A DNA stretch of 64,000 nucleotides from JANQRA01 sp035762545 (GCA_035762545.1 DASTOM010000008.1:119739-183738); one strand, 5' to 3'; counted from the first letter of the stretch, positions 16,801 through 25,062 are shown. Translations and numbers: made by a program. The notes: generated from the letters alone by a model not told the origin.

Positions 16801-18229
16801 CGGTGACGTCATCGGACGCTACGCAAGGACCCACGGACCGTTCCTCAGCTCGGATGCGGCCCGGGCCCTCGGGCTGCCCGTCGGGGTCGTGGAGACCGCG
16901 CTGCACCGTCTCGAGCAGTCGTCCCGTGTCGTCCAGGGTGCCTTCCGCCCCGGCGGCCAGGGACGGGAATGGGTCGACGACGGTGTTCTGAAGAGACTGA
17001 AACGCCGTTCCCTGGCTGTGCTGCGATCAGAGATCGAACCGGTGGACCCGGCGGCTCTGGCCAGGTTCGAGGTTGCCTGGCAGGGTTTGAGCAGCGCTCC
17101 GCCAGCCGGCCGCCACGCCCTGACCGATGCGGTACGCAAGCTCACCGGGGTCCCGGTGCCCGCATCCACCCTGGAGCGTGACGTGCTGGCAGCGCGTGTC
17201 GCCGATCCCGGGACTGCGATCGACTCGTTGATGCTCTCCGGCGACCTGGTATGGGTCGGCTCCGGCGCCCTTGGCAGCCGTGATGGCCGGGTGTCCCTGT
17301 ATCCACGCGACTCCCTGTCGACTCTCTGGACCGGGCCCGATCCCGACTTCGAACCTGACGAGTTGGGCACGGCGCTTCTTTCCGCGCTGACCAACCGTGG
17401 TGCCAGCTTCTTCAGGGACCTGTATGAAGCGGTCGGAGGAGGCGATCCCGCCCCACTGCTGGAGTCGTTGTGGGACCTGGTCTGGGCCGGTCTCGTGACC
17501 AACGACACGTTTGGCCCGGTGCGTGCCTTCTCTGCCCGCCGGAAGGCGAAGGGGTCGGGGCGTCCTTCGCTGTCCAGCCGATTCCCCGACCATGCCCAGG
17601 GACGTTGGTCACTCACCGAGTCTCTCGTGTCGACCCGCCCCGAGCCGACCGAGATGCATGCAGCGTGGGCGAATCTCCTCCTCGATCGACACGGGGTGGT
17701 CACCCGCCGCACCGTGCTCGCCGAGGGGTTCCCGGGAGGCTTCAGCGCCCTCTACCCGGTCTACAGCCATCTCGAGGAGACCGGGCAGATCCGCAGGGGC
17801 TACTTCGTGGAGGGTCTGGGCGGATCACAGTTCGCCCTGCCAGGTGCCGTCGACAGGCTGCGCAGCGAGTCCCGCACCGGTCTCGCCGCGGTGGCGGCCA
17901 CCGACCCGGCCAACCCCTACGGCGGTGTCCTGCCCTGGCCGGAGGTCGAGGGAGCCCGGCTCGCCCGAGACGCCGGCGCATACGTCCTGCTCGCCGACGG
18001 GGCCCTCGTCGCCTTCCTCGACAAGGGACGTCGCGGCCTCACACTCCTCGATCCGTCACCGGAATTGTTCGGACAGATCTCGCGTGCCCTGTCCGAAGTG
18101 GGAGGAAGACATCGCAAGCTCACCCTGGTCACCGTCGACGGTCAGCCGGCCACCTCGTCGAAGCTGGCGCCTGCCCTGAGCGAGTGGGGCTTTGCCATGG
18201 CCCCGCGGGGTCTCACCTACCGCGGCTGA
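13856..18229 (+). CDS. lhr: Lhr-type ATP-dependent DNA helicase
   Basis: A 1457-residue superfamily 2 helicase, the length expected for Lhr (large helicase-related), which unwinds DNA and RNA:DNA hybrids 3' to 5'. Walker A APTGSGKT is at residues 43-50, motif II DEVH at 167-170, motif III SAT near 201, and motifs IV-VI follow (ATSSLELGIDMG, QRVGRSGHQ). The DEAD-associated and winged-helix domains come next, then the long C-terminal Lhr-specific region with repeated winged-helix-like segments. In mycobacteria Lhr is induced by DNA damage, but no LexA box was seen here. ATG 13856 follows TACCTT by 6 bases. It stands alone, converging with a VOC gene 4 bases past its stop. Confidence 0.93.
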   Translation: MRALDAFSPATRTWFEASFHAPTRAQEDGWPAIAAGDHTLIHAPTGSGKTLAAFLWTLDQLLTEPVPDRAERCRVLYISPLKALAHDVDRNLRAPLAGIRHAAGRLGGDPLPEITTFLRTGDTPQEERRRMGRNPPDILITTPESLFLMLTSAVRSVLRSVQWVIVDEVHAVAGTKRGAHLALSLERLEEITDNPPQRIGLSATQRPLETIATFLGGGTVTDDEWEPRPVTMIDVPQDRDLDIEIVVPVADMNEPAEPDPLDPDNPATRSIWPAVYPELLAHIQGHNSTIVFANSRRLAERVCAEINNLAGSEIARAHHGSVAREQRLEIEEALKRGDLKAVVATSSLELGIDMGAVDLVLQIEAPTSVASGLQRVGRSGHQVGGTSRAKVFPKYRGDLLVATVVAAEMSERRVEATRMPSNPIDVLSQQLIAQTVVAETTADELFAMTRRATPYSTLSRAVFDETLDMLAGRYPSDLFAELRPRINWDRATGEVTARPGSRQLAVANAGTIPDRGLYRVTLPDGSRVGELDEEMVYESREGDVFILGSSTWRISQITHDKVEVVPAPGEAAARMPFWHGDMMGRPLETGMAIGKFVRETATADAEDATEHLRVNYRLDRYAADNLIAYLEEEKAATGVLPTDQTIVVERFQDEIGDWRLVMLSPFGARVHAPWAMALRHRFRARYGSDVDAIWSDDGIAFRFPDSDEPPDATDLALEPDEVEGLLLEHLSDTALFAARFREAAGRALLLPRRRPGQRTPLWLQRRRSADLLGVARQFGSFPILLEVYREILQDDFDLPALQDLLGQIRSRRIRVASVDTHSPSPFASSLLFSFIAAYMYEADAPLAERRAAALSLDRDLLRELLGEGELRELIDPEVVAAIELELQRLTEGRRARSADGVHDLLRDLGPLGTDDISVRTDGVDIEAAIEQLTDSRRVVPVVIAGDRRWAAIEDVARLRDALGIQPPPGVPHVFLEPVDDPLGDVIGRYARTHGPFLSSDAARALGLPVGVVETALHRLEQSSRVVQGAFRPGGQGREWVDDGVLKRLKRRSLAVLRSEIEPVDPAALARFEVAWQGLSSAPPAGRHALTDAVRKLTGVPVPASTLERDVLAARVADPGTAIDSLMLSGDLVWVGSGALGSRDGRVSLYPRDSLSTLWTGPDPDFEPDELGTALLSALTNRGASFFRDLYEAVGGGDPAPLLESLWDLVWAGLVTNDTFGPVRAFSARRKAKGSGRPSLSSRFPDHAQGRWSLTESLVSTRPEPTEMHAAWANLLLDRHGVVTRRTVLAEGFPGGFSALYPVYSHLEETGQIRRGYFVEGLGGSQFALPGAVDRLRSESRTGLAAVAATDPANPYGGVLPWPEVEGARLARDAGAYVLLADGALVAFLDKGRRGLTLLDPSPELFGQISRALSEVGGRHRKLTLVTVDGQPATSSKLAPALSEWGFAMAPRGLTYRG

Positions 18230-18233
18230 TCCG

Positions 18234-18641
18234 TCAGGTCGAGGACCCGATCGCCAGGATGTTCCCCTCGCTGTCCTTGAACCACGCCGTCTTCTCGCCA
18301 TCGGGCGAGACGAGCACGCCGTCGACGGTGCGGAAGTCATTCCCGAAGTCGTAGTCCTCGAAGACGACTCCGTTACCCCTGAGCTCGGCAAACGCCGCAT
18401 CGAAGTCCTCGACGACGAGACGGGCCGCCGTCGCTTCGTTTCGCCCCGCGACCCACGACTCATAGACACCGAACCGGGCCTTTCCGGTGTCATAGAGCAG
18501 CTGCGAGTCGAAATGGGTGGTACCCGGTGGGACGGGCTCGTTCCCATGAAGCACCGGCTCGAGCCCCATCTTCTCCCGGTACCACCGCGCGGCGCGGTTG
18601 ATGTCGGACGCGGGCAGTTCGGGATAGATGGTGAAATCCAT
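18234..18641 (-). CDS. VOC family protein (glyoxalase/dioxygenase fold)
   Basis: A 135-residue vicinal-oxygen-chelate protein with the typical paired beta-alpha-beta-beta-beta modules. It begins with a PELPASDINRAARWYREKMGL segment and ends with WFKDSEGNILAI, the usual closing strand. A likely metal-ligand His near residue 44 (THFD) and a late Glu are visible, but the set is not complete enough to name a reaction. Last gene of the minus-strand operon flavin reductase - SDR - EamA - VOC: its ATG lies 2 bases after the EamA stop. Could be a lyase, an antibiotic-binding protein or a non-enzymatic binder. Confidence 0.8.
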   Translation of the reverse strand: MDFTIYPELPASDINRAARWYREKMGLEPVLHGNEPVPPGTTHFDSQLLYDTGKARFGVYESWVAGRNEATAARLVVEDFDAAFAELRGNGVVFEDYDFGNDFRTVDGVLVSPDGEKTAWFKDSEGNILAIGSST

Positions 18642-18643
18642 CG

Positions 18644-19588
18644 CTAAACGCCGGGCGGTGACTCTCCCGCCGTGATCAGCTCACGCACCCCGAGGTTCTC
18701 CTGGCCTCGAGCGGCGGCCCTGGTCATGACCACGATCGTTCCGCTGAGAAGGAAGATCCCGACCCACTGGGTGGTGGTCGGCACCGTGTCGAACGCGGCC
18801 CAACCGATCAGGATCGAGGTGAGCGGGAACGCAAGCTCGGCCAGTGTGGCGCTGGACGCCGGGGTTCGAGCCAGTCCCTTGTAATAGATCATCAACGCGG
18901 CCAGACCTGGGATGAGGGAGAGCAGGATCAGAGTCCCGAACTCCGCGAAGGTCACGTCCATGGCTTCCTCCGTCTGATTGCGCAGCAAGAGGATGAGGAA
19001 GGCCGTGGGCAGCCCGATGGCGAACCGGACGGCAGTGAGTTGGTTGGTCGGGATCTTGGCGGTCAGATGCCGGCCTAGCACCGTCCCCATCCCCCACAGC
19101 GCGGCAGCTCCCAGAGCGAGCAGCGCCGGCGCGAGTTGTCCGATGCCCACCGTCGTCGGATCGGGGAACGAGATCAGGTAGGCACCCCCTACTGCAAGGA
19201 GGAAATACCACCCGTACCGCGGCAACAGTCTCTCGCCCAACAGCAGGTACGCCCCGAACACGGCGATCACCGGCTGGGTCTTCTGGATCAACAGAGGGAT
19301 CGTCGGGTCGCCGTAGGTGAACGCCTGAGTGAACAGGATGGTCGCCACCGCCGACGCCCCGGCACCGACGAAGAGGAGGGCGATGATGTCCTTCGTGTTC
19401 AGCGACGGCCGGTTGCGGAAGAACTTGAGCAGGAACGGGAGGGTGACCACCACGAGGATCACGTGCTCCCAGAAGACCACCACAGTCGCGGGCATCTCGA
19501 ACGCCAGTCCCCGACGGAACAGACCGTCCGTGCCCCACAGTGCCGCGCCAGCCGCGACCAGCGCGAACCCAACCCCGAGCTTCTTCAT
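18644..19588 (-). CDS. EamA/DMT superfamily transporter
   Basis: A 314-residue membrane protein with ten predicted helices made of two repeated five-helix EamA units, typical of drug/metabolite transporters that export amino acids or small metabolites. Characteristic features are the N-terminal AAGAALWGTDGLFRR, a positively charged loop between helices (FRNRPSLNTKD) and a second-half start ALGAAALWGMGTVLGR. An AAAGGCGGA ribosome-binding site lies a few bases upstream of ATG, directly after the SDR stop. Substrate is unknown. Third gene in the operon. Confidence 0.87.
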   Translation of the reverse strand: MKKLGVGFALVAAGAALWGTDGLFRRGLAFEMPATVVVFWEHVILVVVTLPFLLKFFRNRPSLNTKDIIALLFVGAGASAVATILFTQAFTYGDPTIPLLIQKTQPVIAVFGAYLLLGERLLPRYGWYFLLAVGGAYLISFPDPTTVGIGQLAPALLALGAAALWGMGTVLGRHLTAKIPTNQLTAVRFAIGLPTAFLILLLRNQTEEAMDVTFAEFGTLILLSLIPGLAALMIYYKGLARTPASSATLAELAFPLTSILIGWAAFDTVPTTTQWVGIFLLSGTIVVMTRAAARGQENLGVRELITAGESPPGV

Positions 19589-19600
19589 CAGTCCGCCTTT

Positions 19601-20377
19601 CTACGAGATGCCGGAGGAACCTGCTCCGACGACACCTCCGTCAACAGGGACGATGGCCCCTGTCATCCAATTCGAAGCGTCGGATCCTAGGAAAACGATC
19701 ACACGGGAGATGTCATCTGGCTCCCCGACCCTTCCCAGGGGGTGCATCGCTGCCGTGGCGTCCTCGTCCACGAGCAGTGCCCCGGCAAGTCGGGTCTTCA
19801 CCACGGCGGGAGCCACCGCGTTGACCCGGATCCTCGGAGCGAGCTCGAGCGCGAGTTGACGGGTCATGTGGATCAACCCGGCCTTGGAGATGTTGTAGGC
19901 GCCCATCATTGGCGAAGGCCGAATGCCCGCGACGGAAGCGACGTTGACGATCGACCCGCCATGCTCACCCATCCACGCAGCATGGGCCGCCCTCACCCAC
20001 AACAGAGGGGCCCGTAGATTCACAGCCCAGGTCTTGTCGAGGGCTCCCAGGTCGACCTCCACCAGGTTGCCGGCGGCAGGGTTGGTCCCGGCGTTGTTGA
20101 CCAGGATGTCGAGCGAACCGAATGTCTCGACGGTGGCCCGCGCAGCCTGGTCGGCTGCCTCCTCGTCGTCCGCACGCGCCGGGAGAGCGAGGATCCGTTC
20201 GGCATCGATCCCGGCAGCGACCATCTCCGCCTTGGCCTCCTCGATGTTCTCGGGCTTTCGGGAGGTGATGGCCACACCGGCCGCCCCGCTGTTTGCGAAC
20301 TCGATCGCGGTCGCAAGCCCGATTCCACGGCTGGCGCCGGTGACCAATGCGACCTTGCCCTCGACAGAAACTTCCAT
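19601..20377 (-). CDS. Short-chain dehydrogenase/reductase (SDR)
   Basis: A 258-residue classical SDR using NAD(P)H. The cofactor loop TGASRGIG is at residues 13-20, NNAG at about 94-97, and the catalytic set is Ser148, Tyr161 and Lys165 (AYNISK). The C-terminal PVDGG is typical. A C-terminal Gly/Ser tail follows. Substrate cannot be named; homologues include 3-oxoacyl reductases and alcohol dehydrogenases. GGGAG about 8 bases before the ATG serves as ribosome-binding site. It lies 19 bases after the flavin reductase, in a likely operon. Confidence 0.88.
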   Translation of the reverse strand: MEVSVEGKVALVTGASRGIGLATAIEFANSGAAGVAITSRKPENIEEAKAEMVAAGIDAERILALPARADDEEAADQAARATVETFGSLDILVNNAGTNPAAGNLVEVDLGALDKTWAVNLRAPLLWVRAAHAAWMGEHGGSIVNVASVAGIRPSPMMGAYNISKAGLIHMTRQLALELAPRIRVNAVAPAVVKTRLAGALLVDEDATAAMHPLGRVGEPDDISRVIVFLGSDASNWMTGAIVPVDGGVVGAGSSGIS

Positions 20378-20396
20378 CTCGATTGCTCCCTATCCG

Positions 20397-20894
20397 TCAG
20401 TGTCCGCCACGTTTGACGCCACCGTATTTCATCCTGGTGTCCGATATCGCCGCAGCGCGGACTTCGTCGTCATTGAGCCCGACGTCGACGACTTCGCCGA
20501 TGAAGAGGGTGTGTGTCCCCAGGTCGACGGATTGCCGTACCTCGCAGTCGAGCCAGGCGATGGCCTCGTCGAATATGGGTGCCCCCGTTGCACCCTGGCG
20601 GACCGGGCGGCCGTTGAGCGTGTCGCCCTCCCGCTCAGCAGGCTTGGAGAACTTGACGAAGGGCCTGGTGTCCTCGGAGGACCACAGATTCACCGTGAAA
20701 GACCCGCCGTCGGAGATGAGCCGATGGGTCACGGCCTTGTTGTCGACACCAATTCCGATGATCACCGGATCCATCGACAGCTGTGTGATCCAGCTGGTCG
20801 TCATCCCGTTCCACTCCTCTCCATGAGCCGAGCCGACGAGAGCCAGGGCATTGGGGATCTTCCAGGTGACCTTGTTGATGAGTTCGGGGTCCAT
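20397..20894 (-). CDS. Flavin reductase domain protein (FMN-binding split barrel)
   Basis: A 165-residue flavin reductase-like protein that would use NAD(P)H to reduce FMN/FAD, often feeding a two-component monooxygenase or hydroxylase. The fold signature is visible as NALALVGSAHGEEWNGMTTS, then SFTVNLWSSED and a C-terminal GEVVDVGLND strand. The frame is open further upstream, but the ATG at 20894 is chosen: GGAGG lies 5-6 bases upstream, and the longer version would run into the divergent stress-protein gene. First gene of the SDR-EamA-VOC operon. No monooxygenase partner is adjacent. Confidence 0.82.
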   Translation of the reverse strand: MDPELINKVTWKIPNALALVGSAHGEEWNGMTTSWITQLSMDPVIIGIGVDNKAVTHRLISDGGSFTVNLWSSEDTRPFVKFSKPAEREGDTLNGRPVRQGATGAPIFDEAIAWLDCEVRQSVDLGTHTLFIGEVVDVGLNDDEVRAAAISDTRMKYGGVKRGGH

Positions 20895-20924
20895 TTCGCC
20901 TCCGCGTAGCCGGGTGGGCCACCC

Positions 20925-20930
20925 TAATGT
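20925..20930 (+). promoter_or_regulatory. -10 element TAATGT of the universal stress protein gene
   Basis: TAATGT with a 7-base spacer to GTG 20938. It sits within a 43-base gap between two divergent start codons, so the opposing promoter must overlap. Confidence 0.6.
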
Positions 20931-20937
20931 TCCGGCC

Positions 20938-21444
20938 GTGCGGATCCTCATAGCCACGACTGGCGTGCTGCCCGCGGCCCCGACAGCCGAGTTCTGCCGC
21001 CAACTCATAGGTGAAGAGACCTCGGTGACGGTCATGACGGTCATCCGTGTTCCCCGGTCGTTCCTCGAGTCGCTGGACGACGACGTGCGCCGATCGTTCC
21101 TGGACGCATCGGATGTCGAATCCACCGAGGAGGAGAAGGCGGCGACCTATCTGGAAGAGCGGGGCAAGCGGGCGGTGGACCCCATCTGTGCGGCTCTCGC
21201 CGCCGAGAACATCGAGTATGACATCCGGTTCGTCGAGGGTGACGATCCCGCAGAGGCGATCATCGCCACCGCTCAGCAGGTCGGCGCCGAGATGGTGGTC
21301 ATGGGTGCCACTCGACGTCTATTCACCGAAGAGGCATGGCGCAGCGTTTCGGCGAGGGTGATGGTCAATTCCCATCTTCCGGTGCTCCTCGTTCCCGGTG
21401 CTCGCATCGAGGACACGATGGAAATGCCGATCATCGAGCTCTGA
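20938..21444 (+). CDS. Universal stress protein (UspA-like)
   Basis: A 168-residue UspA-fold protein. The N-terminal strand (RILIATTGVLP), the central EGDDPAEAIIATAQQVGAEMVVMG segment and the final strand HLPVLLVPG follow the family pattern. The ATP-binding G-2x-G-9x-G(S/T) loop is only partly kept (GATRRLFTEEAW), so this may be a non-nucleotide-binding Usp. An acidic helical insertion lies at about residues 50-75. GTG 20938 is chosen because it lies 7 bases after TAATGT and divergent from the flavin reductase. It precedes an F420-type nitroreductase on the same strand by 42 bases. Confidence 0.8.
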   Translation: MRILIATTGVLPAAPTAEFCRQLIGEETSVTVMTVIRVPRSFLESLDDDVRRSFLDASDVESTEEEKAATYLEERGKRAVDPICAALAAENIEYDIRFVEGDDPAEAIIATAQQVGAEMVVMGATRRLFTEEAWRSVSARVMVNSHLPVLLVPGARIEDTMEMPIIEL

Positions 21445-21486
21445 GACCCGGCGAATAATCACCCCATCTCGCGCGTTGAGCGAAGC

Positions 21487-21894
21487 ATGAGTGATTGGAA
21501 CAATGGGATCATCGAGGAGTTCCGGGCCAACGATGGAAGGGTCGGCGGCGTGTTCGAGGGGAGACCTCTGCTCCTCCTCCACCACACCGGGGCACGGACC
21601 GGCACCAGGCGGCTCAGCCCCCTGATGTATCAGAAGGTCGGAGACTCCTACGCCATCTTCGCCTCCAAAGGCGGGGCCGAGGACAACCCCGATTGGTTCT
21701 ACAACTTGAAGGCACACCCGAAAGTGTCGATCGAAGTCGGAGCCGAGGTGGTCGACGTGAGGGCCCGGATCGCCCAGGGCGAGGAACAGGACACGATCTG
21801 GGAGCAACAGAAGAAGGACTACCCACAGTTCGCCGGCTACGAGGAGAAGACCTCCCGACCCCAGATTCCGGTCATCGTCCTCGACCCGGTCTGA
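21487..21894 (+). CDS. Nitroreductase/deazaflavin (F420)-dependent family protein (DUF385)
   Basis: A 135-residue DUF385/Ddn-type protein. The motif LLLLHHTGARTGTRRLSPL and the following NPDWFYNLKAHPKVSIEVG segment are diagnostic of F420H2-dependent nitroreductases and quinone reductases, a family centred on Actinomycetota. Physiological substrates are probably quinones or other electrophiles; this is inference from the family. ATG 21487 has only a weak purine-rich upstream sequence. It lies 42 bases after the Usp gene and before a small hypothetical gene. Confidence 0.88.
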   Translation: MSDWNNGIIEEFRANDGRVGGVFEGRPLLLLHHTGARTGTRRLSPLMYQKVGDSYAIFASKGGAEDNPDWFYNLKAHPKVSIEVGAEVVDVRARIAQGEEQDTIWEQQKKDYPQFAGYEEKTSRPQIPVIVLDPV

Positions 21895-21923
21895 CGTCCA
21901 CGAAATCTGTCACACCTCATTCG

Positions 21924-21929
21924 TACCTT
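21924..21929 (+). promoter_or_regulatory. -10 element TACCTT
   Basis: TACCTT with a 7-base spacer to ATG 21937; it fixes the start of the downstream small gene. Confidence 0.55.
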
Positions 21930-21936
21930 GACAGGT

Positions 21937-22302
21937 ATGAACTACGAGAAGTGGTGTGAGCACAAACCGGTGTGGGTCGGACGCATCGCAGTCGCCGCAT
22001 GTGACGAGTGCGAGCGGGTCGAGTGGTTCTCCGACGAAGGGCCTGTCGACCACGCCGAGGCCATGGCTGCCCTGTTCGGCAGTTACGACCTGGTGGGATC
22101 GATGCCGGCGTTGGGAGCACCGTCATCCGATGTGCTGGTGTACACCCCGCCCTCGGCCAAGAAGCGTCGCAACCTCGATGCCCTACCCCGACGGGCATGG
22201 CTGAAGGCCGGGCCCCAGCTGTGGATGTCCACCGACGGTGAGGTGCTGCTGCTGGCGACGACGAGACGTCTGCTGTTCGAGAACCTGACCCGAGGCGCCT
22301 GA
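21937..22302 (+). CDS. Hypothetical small cytoplasmic protein
   Basis: A 121-residue soluble protein that I do not recognise. It has a Cys-rich N-terminal third (WCEH near residue 5 and CDEC near residue 23), which could bind a metal. Then comes a helical region and a C-terminal beta-rich part (GPQLWMSTDGEVLLLATTRRLLF). No known catalytic motif is visible. The start is inferred from the TACCTT element 7 bases upstream. It converges with the ABC exporter gene; an imperfect hairpin sits between the stops. Confidence 0.55.
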   Translation: MNYEKWCEHKPVWVGRIAVAACDECERVEWFSDEGPVDHAEAMAALFGSYDLVGSMPALGAPSSDVLVYTPPSAKKRRNLDALPRRAWLKAGPQLWMSTDGEVLLLATTRRLLFENLTRGA

Positions 22303-22307
22303 GACCC

Positions 22308-22327
22308 GTGCGGGGCGACCCCCACAC
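22308..22327. terminator. Possible bidirectional terminator hairpin
   Basis: GTGCGGGG (22308-22315) pairs with CCCCACAC (22320-22327) with one mismatch and a 4-base loop, between two converging genes. It has no T-run, so this is only moderately supported. Confidence 0.35.
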
Positions 22328-22340
22328 CCCCGGCTGACAC

Positions 22341-24230
22341 CTACGCGGTCAGACCCTCGAACTGGGTTCGGTTCAACTCGGCGTACAGACCATCGGCCCG
22401 GACCAGAGACTCGTGGTCACCCCGCTCCACGATGCGACCATCGTCGATCACCAGGATCTGATTGGCTGCCCGAACCGTCGACAGCCGGTGAGCGATGACG
22501 ATCGAGGTTCGGCCCCGCATCAAATGCTCCAGCGCCTGTTGGATCAGAGCCTCCGAACGGGAGTCGAGATGCGATGTGGCCTCGTCGAGGATGAGCACTC
22601 TCGGGTCTTCGAGGACCACCCGGGCGATCGCAATCCGCTGTTTCTCCCCACCCGATAGGCGATAACCCCTCTCACCAACCACCGTGTCGTAACCGTCGGG
22701 GAGACGGTCGATCATCTCTGCGATGTTCGCCGCCGCCGCCGCCGCCCGAAGCTGTTCGATGGTGGCGTCGGGACGGGCGTATCTGAGGTTGGCGGCGATC
22801 GTGTCGTGGAAGAGATATGTCTCCTGGGTGACCACCCCCACCTCGGCAGCCAGGTCACGGAGGGCGGCCTGTCTGACGTCCACCCCGTCGATCAGCACCC
22901 TCCCCTCGGTCACGTCGTAGAGACGCGGGATGAGATATGAGATGGTGGTCTTGCCGGCCCCGGATGGCCCCACCAGGGCGGTCAGGGTCCCGGGCGCCGC
23001 CTCGAAGCTGACGTCGCGCAGGGCCCAATCACGTGTCGACTTCTGGGGGACGACCGGTCCGCTGTCTCGGGACCGGTGCCAACTGAATCTCTTCACAGCG
23101 GCGAGACCTTCGACCTCGTCGCTGTGATATCGGAACGACACCGCGTCGAACACCACCCTCCCGTCGCCGGTGAGTGGTCTGGGCTCGGCCGGCTCAGGAA
23201 TGTCGGTCTCGAGGTCGAGGACCTCGAAGACCCGCTCGAAGGAGACCAGCGACGTGGCGAATTCGACCCGCGAGTTCGAGATCGCCGACAGCGGGCCGTA
23301 GAGCTGGGCGAGGAGCATCGTGAACATCATGAGCGCCCCGAGGGTGAGCTCCTCGTTGATCACCATCACACCCCCTATCCAGAACACGGCGGCGGTTCCG
23401 ACGGCCGACACCAGACCGAGTGCGGCGAAGAAGCCCCGCCCGACCATCGCCCGTCTCACCCCATAGTCACGCACGTCCGCGGCGGCGGATGAGAACTTCT
23501 CGCTCTCCTGGTCCCATCGGCCGAACAGACGGATCAACTGGGCACCGGAGACGTTGAACGACTCCTGAAGGATCCCCGACATGCGGGCCTCGTGCTCCAT
23601 CTGCTGCTGGGTGATACGGCGAAGGACCTTGGCCACACGACGTGCCGGGAGAACGAAGAGCGGGAGAGCGGCGACCGCGATCAAGGTGAGGAACCAGCTC
23701 TGTCTCAACATGACGAAGAGGATCACACCCACAGACACGACGTTGGACACGATCGTTATGAAGGTCCCGGTGATGGCTTGCTGGGCACCGACCACGTCAC
23801 TGTTGAGCCGGTTCATCAGCTCACCGGTCTTGGTAGCGGTGAAGAAGCGAAGCGACATGCGTTGCAGGTGTGCATACAGCTGGCGGCGGAGATCGAAGAT
23901 GATCCCCTCGCCAACCTTCGACGAGAGCCAGCGCTGGAAGACACCGACGAGGGCGTTCACCACCGGTGCCAGCACCATCACGATCCCGAGATTGCGCAGC
24001 TCCTCGAGATCCTGATTGGCCAGGGCGTCGTCGATCAGGGGCCGGAGCAGGAGCGCGGGCACCACCGACAATCCCGAGATGATGAAGATCGTGACCAGGA
24101 TGGCGAGGAGCCCGGCCTTGTACGGACGTCCGTAGCTCCAGACCCGCCGGAGCAGAGCTCGATCGATGTCGGGACGATCGTTCTCCTCGTCGTACTTCAG
24201 ATACGACCACCAACCGCCGCTGTGATAGAT
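22341..24230 (-). CDS. ABC exporter, fused permease-ATPase, apparent ATC start
   Basis: A 629-residue half-size type IV ABC exporter: about six helices (residues 1-320), a linker, then the ATPase. Walker A GPSGAGKTT is at about 420, signature LSGGEKQR at about 523, Walker B VLILDEATSH and the H-loop His in IVIAHRLST. Transported substrate unknown; lipids or drugs are usual. The N-terminus is odd. Homologues start with a conserved segment (YHSGGWWSYLKYDEENDRP here), but its first codon is ATC, 6 bases after a perfect AGGAGG. The nearest standard start, TTG 24071, would remove 53 residues and part of the first helix. A rare non-canonical start or a base-call error are the options. Confidence 0.87.
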   Translation of the reverse strand: MYHSGGWWSYLKYDEENDRPDIDRALLRRVWSYGRPYKAGLLAILVTIFIISGLSVVPALLLRPLIDDALANQDLEELRNLGIVMVLAPVVNALVGVFQRWLSSKVGEGIIFDLRRQLYAHLQRMSLRFFTATKTGELMNRLNSDVVGAQQAITGTFITIVSNVVSVGVILFVMLRQSWFLTLIAVAALPLFVLPARRVAKVLRRITQQQMEHEARMSGILQESFNVSGAQLIRLFGRWDQESEKFSSAAADVRDYGVRRAMVGRGFFAALGLVSAVGTAAVFWIGGVMVINEELTLGALMMFTMLLAQLYGPLSAISNSRVEFATSLVSFERVFEVLDLETDIPEPAEPRPLTGDGRVVFDAVSFRYHSDEVEGLAAVKRFSWHRSRDSGPVVPQKSTRDWALRDVSFEAAPGTLTALVGPSGAGKTTISYLIPRLYDVTEGRVLIDGVDVRQAALRDLAAEVGVVTQETYLFHDTIAANLRYARPDATIEQLRAAAAAANIAEMIDRLPDGYDTVVGERGYRLSGGEKQRIAIARVVLEDPRVLILDEATSHLDSRSEALIQQALEHLMRGRTSIVIAHRLSTVRAANQILVIDDGRIVERGDHESLVRADGLYAELNRTQFEGLTA

Positions 24231-24236
24231 GCTCTA

Positions 24237-24242
24237 CCTCCT
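24237..24242 (-). promoter_or_regulatory. Shine-Dalgarno AGGAGG upstream of an ATC codon
   Basis: Minus-strand AGGAGG with a 6-base spacer to ATC at 24230-24228. The ideal spacing and the conserved protein start support ATC as the initiation codon. Confidence 0.65.
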
Positions 24243-24294
24243 AGGACCGGATTCATGAAGGGTATTGAGCTGTGTCAGGTATCGGCGCCGCCGG

Positions 24295-25062
24295 CTAGGA
24301 CGTCTGCGCATCGATGCCGCTCAGCGGCACCATCGAACCACTCATATCGGTGAGAACATCCTCGGGCACGAACGACCGGCCGAACAGCTCGTACCGGTAA
24401 GGCCCTTCGAACCAGATCAGAGTCGTGTCGCCGGACGATGTCAGTCGCCATGTGTCACGGATTCCCACAACGAGGATCTCGCACTCGTCCGTCGTCCGCT
24501 CGGCGAACCGGGCACAGCTCGGTTCGACTTCACCGGTCGACAACTCTGTGGAGCCCACCAGGTCGTTGTAGACCCGGATGACGATCATCTGCGCGACCGA
24601 CCGGGAACGGGTGTAGGGCTCGACCGACCAGATCCCGAAGGCCGCACTGGGGTCGTCGGCCAGCGTCCCGTCGTTGTCCATGACCAACTGGGACGAAACC
24701 CACTCCGCACCAAAGGGGACCTGGGCCGGGAAGGCGACATCGGGTAGTGCTGCAGCGATCTCGAACCGGCTGGCTTGAATGAAACGATCACCCTGTCGTC
24801 GCGCGAACACAGCCGCGAGGACTGCCTCGACGTTGGAGGGGTCCTCCACTACCACTTCGTCGTTCGCCCACAACAGATTGCTGGAGTCGATGACCGTCGG
24901 GGTCGTTACCTCCACGCGCACGGTGGTTGGGACCGTCGGCTCGTTGATCCACTCCGAGCTTCGCAGTCCGATCGAACTGAGCGGATCCTGACCGCACGCC
25001 GCCAGCACGATGGCCCCCAATAGGACGAGCCGGAGCAGCCTCACGGGCACTGCACCACGCAT
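24295..25062 (-). CDS. Lipoprotein of unknown function
   Basis: A 255-residue secreted lipoprotein. After a short Arg-containing start, the hydrophobic stretch ends in the lipobox LAAC at about residues 20-23, so Cys23 would be lipidated. The mature part has a Thr/Val-rich spacer (PTVPTTVRVEVTTPT) and a mixed alpha/beta domain with a DECEIL segment; another Cys may pair with it. No family recognised. It precedes the ABC exporter on the same strand by 64 bases and may be cotranscribed with it. It is divergent from the lipoate ligase gene. GTG in the sixth codon is an alternative start. Confidence 0.65.
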   Translation of the reverse strand: MRGAVPVRLLRLVLLGAIVLAACGQDPLSSIGLRSSEWINEPTVPTTVRVEVTTPTVIDSSNLLWANDEVVVEDPSNVEAVLAAVFARRQGDRFIQASRFEIAAALPDVAFPAQVPFGAEWVSSQLVMDNDGTLADDPSAAFGIWSVEPYTRSRSVAQMIVIRVYNDLVGSTELSTGEVEPSCARFAERTTDECEILVVGIRDTWRLTSSGDTTLIWFEGPYRYELFGRSFVPEDVLTDMSGSMVPLSGIDAQTS

